Origin: Arthrobacter sp. StoSoilB19
GTDB taxonomy: Bacteria; Actinomycetota; Actinomycetes; Actinomycetales; Micrococcaceae
Length of the DNA stretch: 64,000 bases
Direction: 5' to 3'
Assembly: GCF_019977275.1 (NCBI RefSeq)
Contig: NZ_AP024650.1
Span: 1,984,001 to 2,048,000 of the forward strand
In this document: one piece after another, positions 1 through 9,304 of the stretch
Layout: each line of letters begins with the position of its first letter
How positions within the stretch are numbered: the first letter of the stretch is position 1
The notes under the pieces: generated by a model
The model's database searches: none
The model's input: the letters and a program-made list of their open reading frames with translations, nothing else
What the model was told of the DNA's origin: nothing
Position numbers and translations under genes: made by a program

Positions 1-840
1 GGAAGCGGGAAGCTGGGCCGGCACGTGGTGCGGCGCCTCACGAGTGAGGGGCACTGGGTGCTGAATCTGGACCAGGTTGGTGAGCGAAGCCCCAGTCTGG
101 TCGTGGTAGACCTTCGGGACTATGGCCAAGTTGTAGACGCGTTCCTGGGCGTGGACCGCCGGCACTCAGGCTTTGATGCGGTCGTCCACCTGGGCGCGGT
201 CCCCGCCCCGGGTCTCATGTCGGACGCGGCGACCTTTGAGAACAACATGCTCTCCACCTACAACGTATTCCAGGCGGCCCGCCGGGCCGGGATAAAGAAG
301 GTGGTTCACGCCTCCAGTGAGACGGTGCTGGGAACGCCGTTCGACGTCGACCCGCCATATATCCCGGTGGATGAGGAGTACCCGACCCGGCCGGAAACCA
401 CGTACGCTCTCGTGAAACGCCTGGAGGAGCAGATGGCCATCGAGCTGACGCGCTGGGACCCGGGACTGAGCATCGTTGGGCTGCGGTTTTCGAACGTCAT
501 GGATCCGGAAGACTACGAAGCGTTTCCGTCCTTCGACGCCGATGCCATGCTGCGCAAGTGGAACCTTTGGGGTTACATCGATGGTCGGGACGGGGCGCAG
601 GCCGTGCTCCGGGCATTGGAGAACGGCAAACCGGGGTTCGAGGCGTTCATCATCGCCAATGCGGACACCGTCATGAGCCGCTCCAGCGCCAGCTTGGCGG
701 CCGAGGTGTACCCCAACGTCAAAGTGACCAAGGACTTGGGCGAACACGAGACCTTGCTCTCCATCGACAAGGCCCGGCGCCTGCTAGGGTTCGATCCCCA
801 ATACACCTGGCGCACCAGCCCACCTTCGACCGGAAATTGA
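1..840 (+). CDS. NAD-dependent epimerase/dehydratase, 5'-truncated by window edge
   Basis: Partial gene; the reading frame is open from base 1, so the start lies upstream. The first residues read GSGKLGRHVV, the end of the glycine-rich GxxGxxG dinucleotide loop of an extended short-chain dehydrogenase. Further on are VVHLGAVPAP (the HLAA-like strand 4 motif), the catalytic serine region HASSETVLG, and the YALVK sequence giving the Tyr-x-x-x-Lys pair. Sugar-nucleotide epimerases and related sugar or aldose dehydrogenases share this fold. The protein is short after the YxxxK motif and ends WRTSPPSTGN, so it is one of the compact members. Substrate is not determinable. No partner gene is visible; the next gene is on the other strand and points toward it. 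Confidence 0.85.
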   Translation, partial: GSGKLGRHVVRRLTSEGHWVLNLDQVGERSPSLVVVDLRDYGQVVDAFLGVDRRHSGFDAVVHLGAVPAPGLMSDAATFENNMLSTYNVFQAARRAGIKKVVHASSETVLGTPFDVDPPYIPVDEEYPTRPETTYALVKRLEEQMAIELTRWDPGLSIVGLRFSNVMDPEDYEAFPSFDADAMLRKWNLWGYIDGRDGAQAVLRALENGKPGFEAFIIANADTVMSRSSASLAAEVYPNVKVTKDLGEHETLLSIDKARRLLGFDPQYTWRTSPPSTGN

Positions 841-966
841 GTAACGGGACGGTCAGCGGCAGCGGTGCACTATGACATTGCGGCTCGCTGCCCTAATTCA
901 CCCAACTCCCGGGCGCCCGCGCCAGCAGCCGTGGGAAGGTCCGATCCTTGGATGAGTTGGATTGGG

Positions 967-2652
967 TTACGGCGTGCGGCCCGGGAGTACGAGGAGGGCG
1001 TCCCCGACGGGGCGTTCGCCGGTGGCGTCGGAGGGGGAGTTCGTGACCTGGTCGCCCTGGACCATGGTGGTGGATCCGCCGCCGTCGAGGTTGATGGCGT
1101 TGACCATGCCGAGGGACGTGGCCACGTGGGCTTCTTCGTTCAGGCTTAGGCCCAGGCTGGTGGTTTGCCGGCCGTCGGCAGTGACCAGGAGGGTACGGCC
1201 TTGGGCGTCCACTCCTGCGAAGGTGCGGGGGTTGCGCTTGTGGACCCAGCCGTAGAAGAAGCTGTTGCTGTCGTTGGTCCGGACCATGCCGTCGCGCTTT
1301 GCGGTGACGTCCAGCTGCCCGTTCTGGACCAGGGTCGGGCCACCGTTGACGACGTCCGTCGAAGGGGTCGTCTTCAGGGACTTACCGCTCTCGGTGAGCA
1401 GATCGGTGTCGACCTTCAGCTTCCTTCCTGGAGCGGCCGCGGCCGCAAGCTTGTCGACGTCGGAGCCGATCGCCTGCACCGTCTGCCCGCCGGCCGGGAC
1501 CGCGGTCCCGCGCGTGTGGTTGACGGCGGTGACGGTCCCTTGGGTGTCCAGGACGACTTCGAGTCCGGGCCCGGCAGGGGTGGTCGGGCCGAACTCAGGG
1601 GTGAAGGCGACGATTTCGTCCGGGTCTGTGCAGGTGAAGTCGTGCAGGGGCAGATTCGTCGGGGTGTCGTCCGTGCCGCCGCAGTTGCGGATCAGCCCGG
1701 GGACCCGGTCGATGCCGTCCAGTGGGAGTTCCGCCGCGCCCGGCGCGGTGACAGTGCCGTGCCAGTGCAGCCGCTGGATGGCGGTGCCGTTCTTATCCAG
1801 GATGAGGGAGGGCCGGTCGCCGACGGCTTCGCTGAGGACCTTGCCATCGTCGACTGTGGCCCCGGCGGGGTCGCCGGGGGCGCCTGCTGCGGGGTCCATG
1901 GTGAAGAACCCGCCGTTCACGGCTGCTAGGGCTCCGGCTGCGGTGGAGAGCTGGCTTGTGGTTTCGCGGTCTTGGAGGTTGGGGCCGGAGGAGGAGGTGA
2001 GGTTGCCGTGGAATTCCTTCGGATCAATCGTGAGCACCTGGAGGTTCCAGGGGCCGCGGTCGTCCTCACTGGAGCCGGCGTCGCCGTCCCAGCCGGTGTA
2101 GATCACCGAGGCCTTGTAGCCCGCGGCTTTGATCTGGTCCACGGTGGCGGTTCCGTCGGCCTTCGAGCTGAACTGGCCCGTACGGACCCGGTAGCCGAGG
2201 TCGCCGCCGGCGTCGGCGAGTTGGGGTGACTGGACGTGCTCGACACGGGCCGTGACTCCGGCGGCGTTGAGCTTGTCGGCAACCTTCTGCGCCTGTGCCT
2301 GGGTGGACAGCGCGGAAGCCGGGGCGTCGGGGTCGGGCGAGGTGGACGGGACCGCGACTTCGGCAGTCCAGAAGAAGTCCTGGTTAGGGGCGCCGCGCGA
2401 GATCGTGGTCCGGGTCAGGCCCGGAGCCAGCGTGGTCACGTTCCGCCTCTCAGGCAGGTCCTGCGTGCCGAGGTCCAGATGGCCGGTCTGTGCCGGTGCG
2501 GCCGCCTGCTGGTCGGGTGCGTGTGCGGGTGCAGTTGGTGCCGCGGTGGAGGCGCCGGCGGGGGTGAGGAAGGCGAAGGGAAGGGACACGGCCAAGGCGG
2601 TGATAACCGCACAGCGGAAACGTTGATTGGGGGTGATCATGGTGATCGACAC
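967..2652 (-). CDS. Secreted phosphodiester glycosidase (NAGPA-domain) protein with SPOR-like repeat
   Basis: About 561 residues. The N-terminus is a signal peptide: a short basic stretch, then a hydrophobic core (AVITALAVSLPFAFL) and a likely cleavage near AGAS. A Pro/Ala-rich linker follows. Residues about 110-185 (VADKLNAAGVTARVE, YRVRTGQFSSKADG, IKAAGYKASV) look like a SPOR-type peptidoglycan-binding repeat. The C-terminal half has the NAGPA/phosphodiester glycosidase signature: AVNGGFF, an RTF.GVD region, and the terminal INLDGGGSTTMV. Homologues are exopolysaccharide- or cell-wall-linked secreted proteins. The most upstream start is GTG at 2652; ATG at 2640 (MITPNQRF) gives a tidier signal peptide and may be the true start, as neither has a clear ribosome site. 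Stands alone. Confidence 0.88.
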   Translation of the reverse strand: MSITMITPNQRFRCAVITALAVSLPFAFLTPAGASTAAPTAPAHAPDQQAAAPAQTGHLDLGTQDLPERRNVTTLAPGLTRTTISRGAPNQDFFWTAEVAVPSTSPDPDAPASALSTQAQAQKVADKLNAAGVTARVEHVQSPQLADAGGDLGYRVRTGQFSSKADGTATVDQIKAAGYKASVIYTGWDGDAGSSEDDRGPWNLQVLTIDPKEFHGNLTSSSGPNLQDRETTSQLSTAAGALAAVNGGFFTMDPAAGAPGDPAGATVDDGKVLSEAVGDRPSLILDKNGTAIQRLHWHGTVTAPGAAELPLDGIDRVPGLIRNCGGTDDTPTNLPLHDFTCTDPDEIVAFTPEFGPTTPAGPGLEVVLDTQGTVTAVNHTRGTAVPAGGQTVQAIGSDVDKLAAAAAPGRKLKVDTDLLTESGKSLKTTPSTDVVNGGPTLVQNGQLDVTAKRDGMVRTNDSNSFFYGWVHKRNPRTFAGVDAQGRTLLVTADGRQTTSLGLSLNEEAHVATSLGMVNAINLDGGGSTTMVQGDQVTNSPSDATGERPVGDALLVLPGRTP

Positions 2653-2760
2653 TAAAGCGCCATGAAGTCAGAGAACGCTCCCACACACCGGGGTTCTTCA
2701 TGCCTTCGATTGGTGTTCATCAGCCGTTCGGGGGACTGTGTCCAGATGTTCCGTCCCGAT

Positions 2761-2804
2761 ACCGTCACCCCCATGAACCGTCACCCCCTGAACTGTCACC
2801 CCGG
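2761..2804. repeat. Three tandem imperfect 13-16 bp repeats (ACCGTCACCCCC)
   Basis: Copies ACCGTCACCCCCATGA (2761-2776), ACCGTCACCCCCTGA (2777-2791) and ACTGTCACCCCGG (2792-2804) lie head to tail in the gap between the NAGPA gene and a broken small gene. Whether this is an iterated operator or the worn end of a mobile element cannot be told from the sequence. Confidence 0.6.
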
Positions 2805-2920
2805 TGGTGCGGCGGCCCTCGCACCCTGCCCCGGCACGGGCAAGGCCGTGGCTAGTTCCTCCAGCCAGGATTGATGGAAACACTGCCCACCTGCGGCCGG
2901 CGATAAAGCGGTGGCAGGCG

Positions 2921-3150
2921 CTATTCGCTGATCACGCCGCCGTTCCAGCCATCCGACCGGGTGTATGAGGCCAAGAGCGATCCGTCGCCGAAAGGGGAGC
3001 ACTGGTGAAGCGTTTGGCGTAATGCGGCCCTGGTGCAGTCCAGCCCCTTGACAGCTTCTCTTGCCCGTGTATCGCGTCGGGGACGTTGCGGCCTTCCACC
3101 GTGAATCGGCCAGCCCCCTGGTCGGTCACGTATTCGAGAAAGAAGGGCAT
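2921..3150 (-). pseudogene. Frameshifted small conserved protein (MPFFLEYVTDQGAG type)
   Basis: Reading from ATG at 3150 gives MPFFLEYVTDQGAG, then RFTVEGRNVPDAI. Near base 3060 the frame is lost. The continuation sits in another frame as EAVKGLDCTRAALRQ and then FGDGSLLASYTRSDGW, ending at the TAG at 2921-2923. The two halves join into one plausible 75-80 residue protein of the kind often found in Arthrobacter-like genomes. The span is not a multiple of three, as expected for a single indel. Function is unknown. The other explanation is a base-calling error. No good ribosome site is visible before 3150. Confidence 0.55.
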
Positions 3151-3238
3151 CACCCAGAGCATGGCAGGCGCACCCTGCTGCGCGAAGTGACTAAGGACAC
3201 CTGTCCGAGCTCGGGACAGGATCCGTGGGGCGCGGGCG

Positions 3239-4900
3239 TTACGTGGCTGCAACGGCTGGGGTGTCGACGTCGGCGGCCGGCAGGGTCAGGGTTGCGGTCG
3301 TGCCCTCTCCGGGGCTGCTGGAGAGGGTAATGTAGCCGCGGTGGTTTTCGACAATGGATTTGGTTATCGCCAGTCCCAGGCCCGCGCCGGGAATGGTGGA
3401 GGAGTGTGCGTTCGCGGCCCGGAAGAAACGGGTGAAGGCCTCATCCATCTCTTGTTCGCTCATGCCAACGCCGGTGTCGGTGACTTCGCAGCGGAGCTCG
3501 TGCCCGGTCCTGCTGACCGTGACAGTGACCCTGCCGCCGTCGGATGTGTATTTAATGGCGTTCGAGATGAGGTTGTCGACGGCCTGGCCGATGCGGTCCG
3601 GATCAAAGTGCCCGGTCGCGGTCCCGAACGTGCTCAGGTGCAGGCTGATGCCGCCGGCCTTCGCTTTGGATTGGGCGGCTTGGACGCTTTGGTTGACGAC
3701 GTCGGTAAGGTCGGCGTGGCGGGGTTCTATGGCCAAGGCATCCGAGGCGATGGTGAGCAGGTCTCCGACCAGGTGCAGGAGGCGTTCGGCGTTGCGTTTG
3801 GCAACGGTCAGGTAGAGCTCCATCTCGGGATCAACGTTTTCCTCGGCCAGGCCAAGATCCAGGTAGCCCAGGATTGAGGTGAGCGGGGTCCGCAGTTCGT
3901 GGGAGACGCTGGTGACGAACTGGTCCTTGGCTGAGAGCGCGTCGACCAGCGCGGTGACGTCAGTGAACGCAAGGACCGAGCCGCAGTGCTTACCGGTGTC
4001 GTCACGGATAAGCCGGCAGGTGGCGGAGTATGCCCTCTGGGCAGGTCCAGTGCCTGCCCAGATCAGCTCGTCGGTGAAGGCTTCGCCCCGGGCGGCCCGG
4101 GTACCAGGGCGTCGTTCCGTCGGAAGGGGATGCTTTCGGTCAGGACCGTAGACAGGGATCCCGGGGTCTTCACCGGATGGCGGCATCCCAGGGCGGGCGT
4201 TGTCGAGGTGGCTGCTGAAGTGGCGGTTCATCAGGACGACGCGGCCTTGGTTGTTGAGGGCGCAGACACCAACGCTGACGGTATCCATGACGGTGTTGAT
4301 GAGCCGCTCACGCTCCTCGCTGGCGGTCAGCAGATCATGGACCTCACGGCCCTTTGCTTCCAGCTGTTGCCGCTGCAGGGAGAGGGCGTTGGCGATCGCG
4401 TAGGCGGTGAGCGCGATCGCTCCGAGGATGACGGGCAGGAGCACGATGCGGATGAAGTCGGGTCCGTCGAAGCCTGTGCCGAGGATGACCGGGGGCAGGA
4501 CCGCGCTGAGGATGGTGGCAAGGATGGCGAAAATGACTCCGGTGCGGCGCCGGTCCGTGGCCAGCCACACCACCGGGAAGACCAGGAGGAAACCCAGGAC
4601 GGCGAGGTACTGGTCTGCTGCCTCGCGGGTGATTCCGATGGCCAGGCAATCCAGGACTGGAATAGAGAGCACCGCGCGTCCATGCAGCCGTCCCCAGGGC
4701 ACCAAAGCGCAGGCAGCGAGTAAGAGACCGTGGATCCCCAGGCTGTACAGGAACGGTCCGGCTGCGTCGAGTTCCGGATGCAGGACCATCGTTAGGACCG
4801 TGACCAGCAGCATCGTCACCGACAACGGAAGCTGGACTAGTACCGCGCGACCTCTCGGGCCCAACGTTCGGTAGTACGCATTCAACGGCTCAAAAAGCAT
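3239..4900 (-). CDS. Membrane sensor histidine kinase with PAS domain
   Basis: 553 residues. The first ~175 hold about six hydrophobic segments (around 20-40, 48-66, 75-92, 98-115, 121-140, 150-175). A coiled linker (QLEAKGREVHDLL) leads to a PAS-like domain (about 195-315). The kinase core is complete: H-box SHELRTP with phospho-acceptor His334, N-box DNLISNAIKY (Asn443, Asn447), G1 DTGVGM (Asp475), F-box FTRFF, and G2 GAGLGL (from 505). The protein should autophosphorylate and pass phosphate to a response regulator, but none is adjacent, so it is an orphan kinase here. Start ATG at 4900 is preceded by GGGGAGG with tight spacing. The signal sensed is unknown. Confidence 0.92.
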   Translation of the reverse strand: MLFEPLNAYYRTLGPRGRAVLVQLPLSVTMLLVTVLTMVLHPELDAAGPFLYSLGIHGLLLAACALVPWGRLHGRAVLSIPVLDCLAIGITREAADQYLAVLGFLLVFPVVWLATDRRRTGVIFAILATILSAVLPPVILGTGFDGPDFIRIVLLPVILGAIALTAYAIANALSLQRQQLEAKGREVHDLLTASEERERLINTVMDTVSVGVCALNNQGRVVLMNRHFSSHLDNARPGMPPSGEDPGIPVYGPDRKHPLPTERRPGTRAARGEAFTDELIWAGTGPAQRAYSATCRLIRDDTGKHCGSVLAFTDVTALVDALSAKDQFVTSVSHELRTPLTSILGYLDLGLAEENVDPEMELYLTVAKRNAERLLHLVGDLLTIASDALAIEPRHADLTDVVNQSVQAAQSKAKAGGISLHLSTFGTATGHFDPDRIGQAVDNLISNAIKYTSDGGRVTVTVSRTGHELRCEVTDTGVGMSEQEMDEAFTRFFRAANAHSSTIPGAGLGLAITKSIVENHRGYITLSSSPGEGTTATLTLPAADVDTPAVAAT

Positions 4901-5334
4901 GGCCTCCCCTGTCCTTGCCTGATCGCCTTTCCCGTCGAAACCTACCCCGCACAGCGCGCAATCAACAGCATTGCTGGATTAAACGCCTGGTCTGACTCTG
5001 CAGAACCCAGGCTGACTGAGGTTTGGCGGCTCAGCCACCGGACAGCTGCTGCTAGCCGGCGACGTGATCCGCATCGACGGCCCCGATCCCAAGGGATCGC
5101 GGTGGATACCTGGTAGACGAATTCGTGTTGATTGCGTTGGTTTGGGTGGGTTGACGGGCGGGCGAAGCTTGTGCCGGGGTTCGCCGTCGTAAGGCGAGAG
5201 TGTGTGCTTGCCGATGAAGAGTCGTCCTGGATGATGATGCCGTGTTCGGCGAGGACAAGGTAGGTTCCTGCACGCTAAAGAGGAAAGCCACCTCCATGGG
5301 ATCGGCTCGTGATTCGCCAGTGCGGCTCCGGAGG
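4901..5334. other. 434-base stretch with no supported gene
   Basis: Open frames here on both strands are short and compositionally unconvincing (Arg/Pro/Ser-rich). The stretch lies between the start of the sensor kinase and the tail of a decayed VOC gene on the same strand, so it probably holds the kinase promoter plus decayed sequence. No convincing terminator, promoter or repeat was recognised. Confidence 0.5.
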
Positions 5335-5914
5335 GAGATGTGCCACTCCGCGGTCTCCCTGAGCAGTTCGGCGGGATTCCGCGGTGTCCGTGGAACCGGT
5401 GTCGCTGATGCGTCCGGGAGTCTTGTGGCGATCTCCTGCAGGATCCAGCGGTTGCCTTCCGAATCATGGAATGAGGCGCAGGAGGCATACGAGCGGCGGC
5501 CGGGATCTGTCTGAACTGGTCCCCAAAAGTTGGACTCGCAAATGTGATGTGGAAACCACCGCCGAGGCTACCGTTTGGCGACTTGGAAGACCTCGCCCGG
5601 TCCATCGCCGTACTCCATCAGGGCAGTGCGGGCGGGCGTCGGTGTCATCGACCACCAGGAGCAGTCCGTCGAGACTGCCGGGTTGGGCGGAGGTGACCTG
5701 GGTGCCGAAGAGGACAGGGCGTCTGACCCGGGGGTCAGTTGCATCAGGCGGTACCCATTGCCGTCGTCGAGGTCTGCATCGATTCTCCAGCCCAGCGCCG
5801 CGTAGAAGCCCTTGGCCCGGGAGAAGTCGGCGAGGGGATGACCACCGCTTCAACCCGGCACGCCACGGGCGGGGCTTGGATGGCCGTTGTGCTGCTTGGA
5901 TGTGTCGGGTTCAC
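5335..5914 (-). pseudogene. VOC (glyoxalase-fold) family protein, multiple frameshifts
   Basis: A GTG at 5914 has an AGGAG site just upstream and starts a reading of VNPTHPSS, then ACRVEAVVIP. A frame change near 5835 gives ADFSRAKGFYAALGWRID and GNGYRLMQLTPGSDA. Another near 5715 gives VLFGTQVTSAQPG and DGLLLVVDDTDA. A third near 5630 gives ARTALMEYGDGPGEVF. After an in-frame stop, SYASCASFHDSEGNRWILQE and AELLRETAEWH follow near 5330-5490. In order these are the pieces of one glyoxalase/bleomycin-resistance-fold protein: the first beta-alpha-beta unit, the middle strand, and the C-terminal FxDxxGNxW strand. At least three indels make it non-functional. It sits directly downstream of the MFS transporter on the same strand and may once have shared its transcript. 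Confidence 0.72.
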
Positions 5915-5957
5915 TGATGCTCCTGTTGTGTGGTGATTGTTCTTGGGGGTTGCTTTT

Positions 5958-7181
5958 TCAGGCGGCGGGGGCTGCCGGGGTGAGGGCGCTTGCGGTATCG
6001 CGCCGTTGGCGGACCAGTTGGATGACGACCGCCGGGACGGCGAAGGCCACGATGGCCGCTGCGTACCACTGGAAGGTCGGTACCGGTCCGAGGATGGGTA
6101 CAAGCTGCCCGGCGATGATGACAGGAAGACCGAAGGCCAAGTACGCGACCGTGTAGATGCCGGAGAAGACGCCGGCACGCTGGTGCGGCTGGATGTGCGG
6201 GGCGATCAGGCGGACCTGCCCCCCGAATGAGGCACCGAAGCCGGTCCCGCCGAGTACGGCACCGATCCAGACGGCGGCGAGCCAGGTTTGATTCACGCCG
6301 ATGAGGACCACGATGACCCCGATCAGCGTGAGGGACGTACCGATGATGGTGGCCTGCCTGGCGGGGTGCCGGTTGAAGGTGAAACTTGAGACAGCAGCGG
6401 CGAAAGGACCTAGAAATGCGGTGAACCCTGCGACCAGTCCGCCGTCCAGGGCGAAATGGAGGCGGAGGATCGCAGGTGAGAGTCCAAGGAAGAAGGCCGG
6501 GAACATCCAGCCCGCGACGTGCACCGGGACGCCGGCAGCGAACTCGCTGCGGAGCGCTGCGGGCACGCCAATGCGGGGGATGAGGGAGCGTAGTGCGCCG
6601 GGCCACTTCGGAGCTGTTTCGGACGTGAAGCCCACGAACACAAGGCCCAGCGCCATGATTGCCGTAAGGGCACTAAATATCACGGTGTTGGCGTCGGAAG
6701 TGAATTGAACGGCAGCGCCGGTCACGAGCGCCCCGAGACCCAGGCCGCCGGCAACGGAACCCGCAGCCAGGCCCCCGGCGAACTTCTTGAATCGGGCAGG
6801 TGCCTGCTCCGTAATGGCAGCACTGAAGGCGCTGGTCGCCAGGCCCGTGGCGATGCCTTGAAGGATGCGGGCACTGATGACCCACGTGATGCTCGGAGCG
6901 AGTACGAATCCAATCATCGCAGCGAGTTCAGCAGCAAGAGCAGCGAGCATGACGGGACGACGGCCCACGTGATCGGACAGCGAACCAGCCCCGAGCAGCG
7001 CCGCCAACAGGCCTATGGCGTACGCGGAAAAAGCGATGCCAAGGGTGCCAGTTGAAAAGTGCCACTCCTGCTGGCGCAGCGAGAGGAGTGGGGTCGGTGC
7101 ACCGGCAGCGAAAAAGAACGCTGCGAATACTGCGGCGAGCCCGGGGAAGGCGAGACGCGCGGACATTTTCTTGGGGAACAA
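5958..7181 (-). CDS. MFS transporter, drug/metabolite type
   Basis: 407 residues with about 12 membrane segments. The motif-A loop between TM2 and TM3 is GSLSDHVGRRPVML, the hallmark of the major facilitator superfamily. A second loop-like signature, GGQVRLIAPHIQPHQRAG, is in the C-terminal half. Overall it resembles proton-driven efflux carriers; the substrate is unknown. The start is TTG at 7181 (MFPKKMSARLAF), chosen because AAGGAG lies 8 bases upstream on the coding strand. A decayed VOC gene follows downstream on the same strand; VOC proteins and exporters often pair in resistance loci, but that link is only suggestive. Confidence 0.9.
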   Translation of the reverse strand: MFPKKMSARLAFPGLAAVFAAFFFAAGAPTPLLSLRQQEWHFSTGTLGIAFSAYAIGLLAALLGAGSLSDHVGRRPVMLAALAAELAAMIGFVLAPSITWVISARILQGIATGLATSAFSAAITEQAPARFKKFAGGLAAGSVAGGLGLGALVTGAAVQFTSDANTVIFSALTAIMALGLVFVGFTSETAPKWPGALRSLIPRIGVPAALRSEFAAGVPVHVAGWMFPAFFLGLSPAILRLHFALDGGLVAGFTAFLGPFAAAVSSFTFNRHPARQATIIGTSLTLIGVIVVLIGVNQTWLAAVWIGAVLGGTGFGASFGGQVRLIAPHIQPHQRAGVFSGIYTVAYLAFGLPVIIAGQLVPILGPVPTFQWYAAAIVAFAVPAVVIQLVRQRRDTASALTPAAPAA

Positions 7182-7607
7182 GGTGGAAACTCCTTAGACA
7201 GACGTAAGGGGATACACGCTCATGCCCCGTGGAGGACACTTCGCGCCCCACGAAGAACCCAACTGCTCGCCAACGACATCGCCGCATCCCTACAAACCCT
7301 ATGACTCCTGTGGTTATCTATGGCTGGGACTGGGAGCTTTTGGGGTAGCTCCCGAAAGCAGTAGCGGTAAAAAACCTAACTCGGGGAGCCCGCACCCTGT
7401 TCCGTGCCGGACTTGGCGGTGTGCTGGTCGCACACTGGTGGCAGAAACACCTCGGGTGGTTCGGCGGCGGCGGTATTGAGGAGACCAGCAAGGGCATGGA
7501 TGCCAGGGCTTCCGTCCTGCGAAGACCAGTGACCTCCGGTGGACCGGACTCAGCACTCAGCACAGCGCCCCTTGACGACCGAGGACCGTCGGCAGAGAGT
7601 GGCACAT
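7182..7607. other. 426-base gap with no supported gene
   Basis: Divergent intergenic region between the minus-strand MFS gene and the plus-strand DUF2254 gene. It should carry both promoters. Short open frames overlap on both strands but none has a good ribosome site or recognisable content. The AGGAG at the 7182 end belongs to the MFS gene. Confidence 0.5.
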
Positions 7608-8939
7608 GTGAAGCGTGTGGCTCTTCGGGAGTATCTGGCGAGCGCACTGTGGGCGATGCCGACATGCGCCGTCGTGCTCGCGCTCATCGCGGGGGCGAGC
7701 CTTTCCGCTGTGCAGATCGACAAGAGGTCGCCTCTTGCTGTCCTCCTCTTCCAGGGGACATCCGATGACGCCCGGAACCTGCTCGTGAGCATCGCCAGCA
7801 CGATGGTCACGGTCATCGCCCTCGTCCTGGGACTTACCGTGGTGGCCCTGCAGCTCGCGTCGACGCAGTTCAGCCCTCGGCTCCTGCGGAATTTCCTCCG
7901 CGACATCCCCAACCAGCTGACCCTGAGCGCCTTCGTCGCGACCTTCGCGTACAGCACGGCGGGGCTCTACACGGTGGGCATCGCAGGCGGCCAACGCATC
8001 GAGGAGTACCCCCGACTCGCCGTTAGCGGCGCGCTGATGCTGCTGTTCGTGAGCATGGTGATGCTCGTGTTCTTCGTCCACCATCTATCGCATTCGATCC
8101 AGGTGGACCAAGTCATGAAGGGCGTCGAGACGGCGACGCTGAAGGTGATCGAGCAGTCATACGTCCCCGGCGACCCTGGGATCCCCATGCCGGACGTGCC
8201 GCAGGGTGCCACCGCCCTGCCGGCACCGGCATCGGGATACGTCCAGGCCTTCCATGTCGGGCCATTCGTCGGTGCACTCGCGGAGCGGGGCCTGAAGGCA
8301 CTGATGGTGCCCATGGTGGGCCGGCACGTGGTTGCCGGAGCACCCATCGCCTGGGTATGGGACGTAGCTGACGGCAGCGGGAGACCGTATGTGCCCGAGG
8401 CTTCCGCCCCGCTTCGGCGTGCACTAGCGCAGAGTGTACGCATCGGCTACGAACGGACCCTGGAGCAGGACGTCGCGTTCGGGATCCGACAGCTCGCGGA
8501 CGTCGCGTCCAAGGCGCTCTCGCCAGCTATTAATGACCCATACACGGCGAACCAGGCGGTCGACCATCTGGGCACGATCCTCGCCGCGCTTACACTCAGG
8601 CAGCACGGCCCGCGAGCAGTGACAGACGCCCAAGGTACGGTCAGGCTCCACATCCCGGCCCGCGACTTCGCCTATCTCGTCGATCTGGCCCTCGGACAGG
8701 TTCGGCGTTACGGATCGAACGAACCCCGCGTCGTCAGGGCGTTGCTGCGGGTGTGCCGTGATCTCGCCTGGTTCGGAGACGCCGCGCACCGCGCCGTCGT
8801 TCGGCAGTATGTGCAGACCCTTATGAGCGACGTAACCCGGCTCGTGGCGCAGACAGCCGATCGCGACCCCCTGCTGGAGGAGGGCGCAGCGGTCCTTGAC
8901 CTCTTCGACATGGCGGACGGCCCTCCGGGCACCTCTTAA
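7608..8939 (+). CDS. DUF2254 predicted membrane protein
   Basis: From the GTG at 7608 (VKRVALREYLASALW) the protein is 443 residues; the frame is open further upstream to 7539 but those residues are not membrane-like, and AGAGAG lies just before 7608. Four hydrophobic segments lie in the first ~165 residues, including VLALIAGASL, VTVIALVLGLTVVALQLAS and LMLLFVSMVMLVFFVHHL. The diagnostic stretch is QLASTQFSPRLLRNFLRD after the second membrane pair. A large soluble C-terminal domain follows with DVAFGIRQLADVASKALSPAINDP, the conserved centre of DUF2254. The family is widespread in actinobacteria and proteobacteria; its function is not established. No operon partner. Confidence 0.88.
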   Translation: MKRVALREYLASALWAMPTCAVVLALIAGASLSAVQIDKRSPLAVLLFQGTSDDARNLLVSIASTMVTVIALVLGLTVVALQLASTQFSPRLLRNFLRDIPNQLTLSAFVATFAYSTAGLYTVGIAGGQRIEEYPRLAVSGALMLLFVSMVMLVFFVHHLSHSIQVDQVMKGVETATLKVIEQSYVPGDPGIPMPDVPQGATALPAPASGYVQAFHVGPFVGALAERGLKALMVPMVGRHVVAGAPIAWVWDVADGSGRPYVPEASAPLRRALAQSVRIGYERTLEQDVAFGIRQLADVASKALSPAINDPYTANQAVDHLGTILAALTLRQHGPRAVTDAQGTVRLHIPARDFAYLVDLALGQVRRYGSNEPRVVRALLRVCRDLAWFGDAAHRAVVRQYVQTLMSDVTRLVAQTADRDPLLEEGAAVLDLFDMADGPPGTS

Positions 8940-9304
8940 CTCCATCCTCCTCCCGCCGCAGAGACGGCCGGAGAGCGGAGGCAGCCAGTGGCCTGGTGCC
9001 ACGCTATTTCAAGTTCAAACGCAGGAAGGTCAGAGGGCACGAAGAAGGCGCGCCCCGTTCGCTGAGCGCGCGCCCTTCCCGTATAGAACTGTTACTCCTT
9101 GAAGGCATCCTTGACCTTTCAATGCCGGCCAATTTCGCCATGCAAAAACAATTACATGGGACGCGAAGCCTGCCAGCCATAAGCCACATCGGGGCATGCG
9201 GGAACGGCATCGTGGTGCTCTACGCCTCGATCACCCGGCCCGCTCGACATGCTCAGGTCCGTTGTTACGGACGCTGTTTACCCTCGTGCTGACAACCCGG
9301 GGTG
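8940..9304. other. 365-base gap carrying a REP-like hairpin
   Basis: Lies between the 3' ends of DUF2254 (+) and the truncated SRAP gene (-). No gene is supported. Its only clear structure is the palindrome at 9045-9077, listed separately. The missing C-terminal half of the SRAP gene would be expected here, but no matching protein sequence was found in any minus-strand frame. Confidence 0.5.
9045..9077. repeat. REP-like palindrome, copy 1
   Basis: Arms AAGGCGCGC and GCGCGCCCTT frame the core CCGTTCGCTGA. A close relative is at 15478-15507 (AAGGCCGCTC, then CGTTCAGT, then GAGCGCGCCCTT). Both copies are followed by TCC(C)GTA. Position after a plus-strand gene end also allows a role as a terminator or mRNA end. 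Confidence 0.55.
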
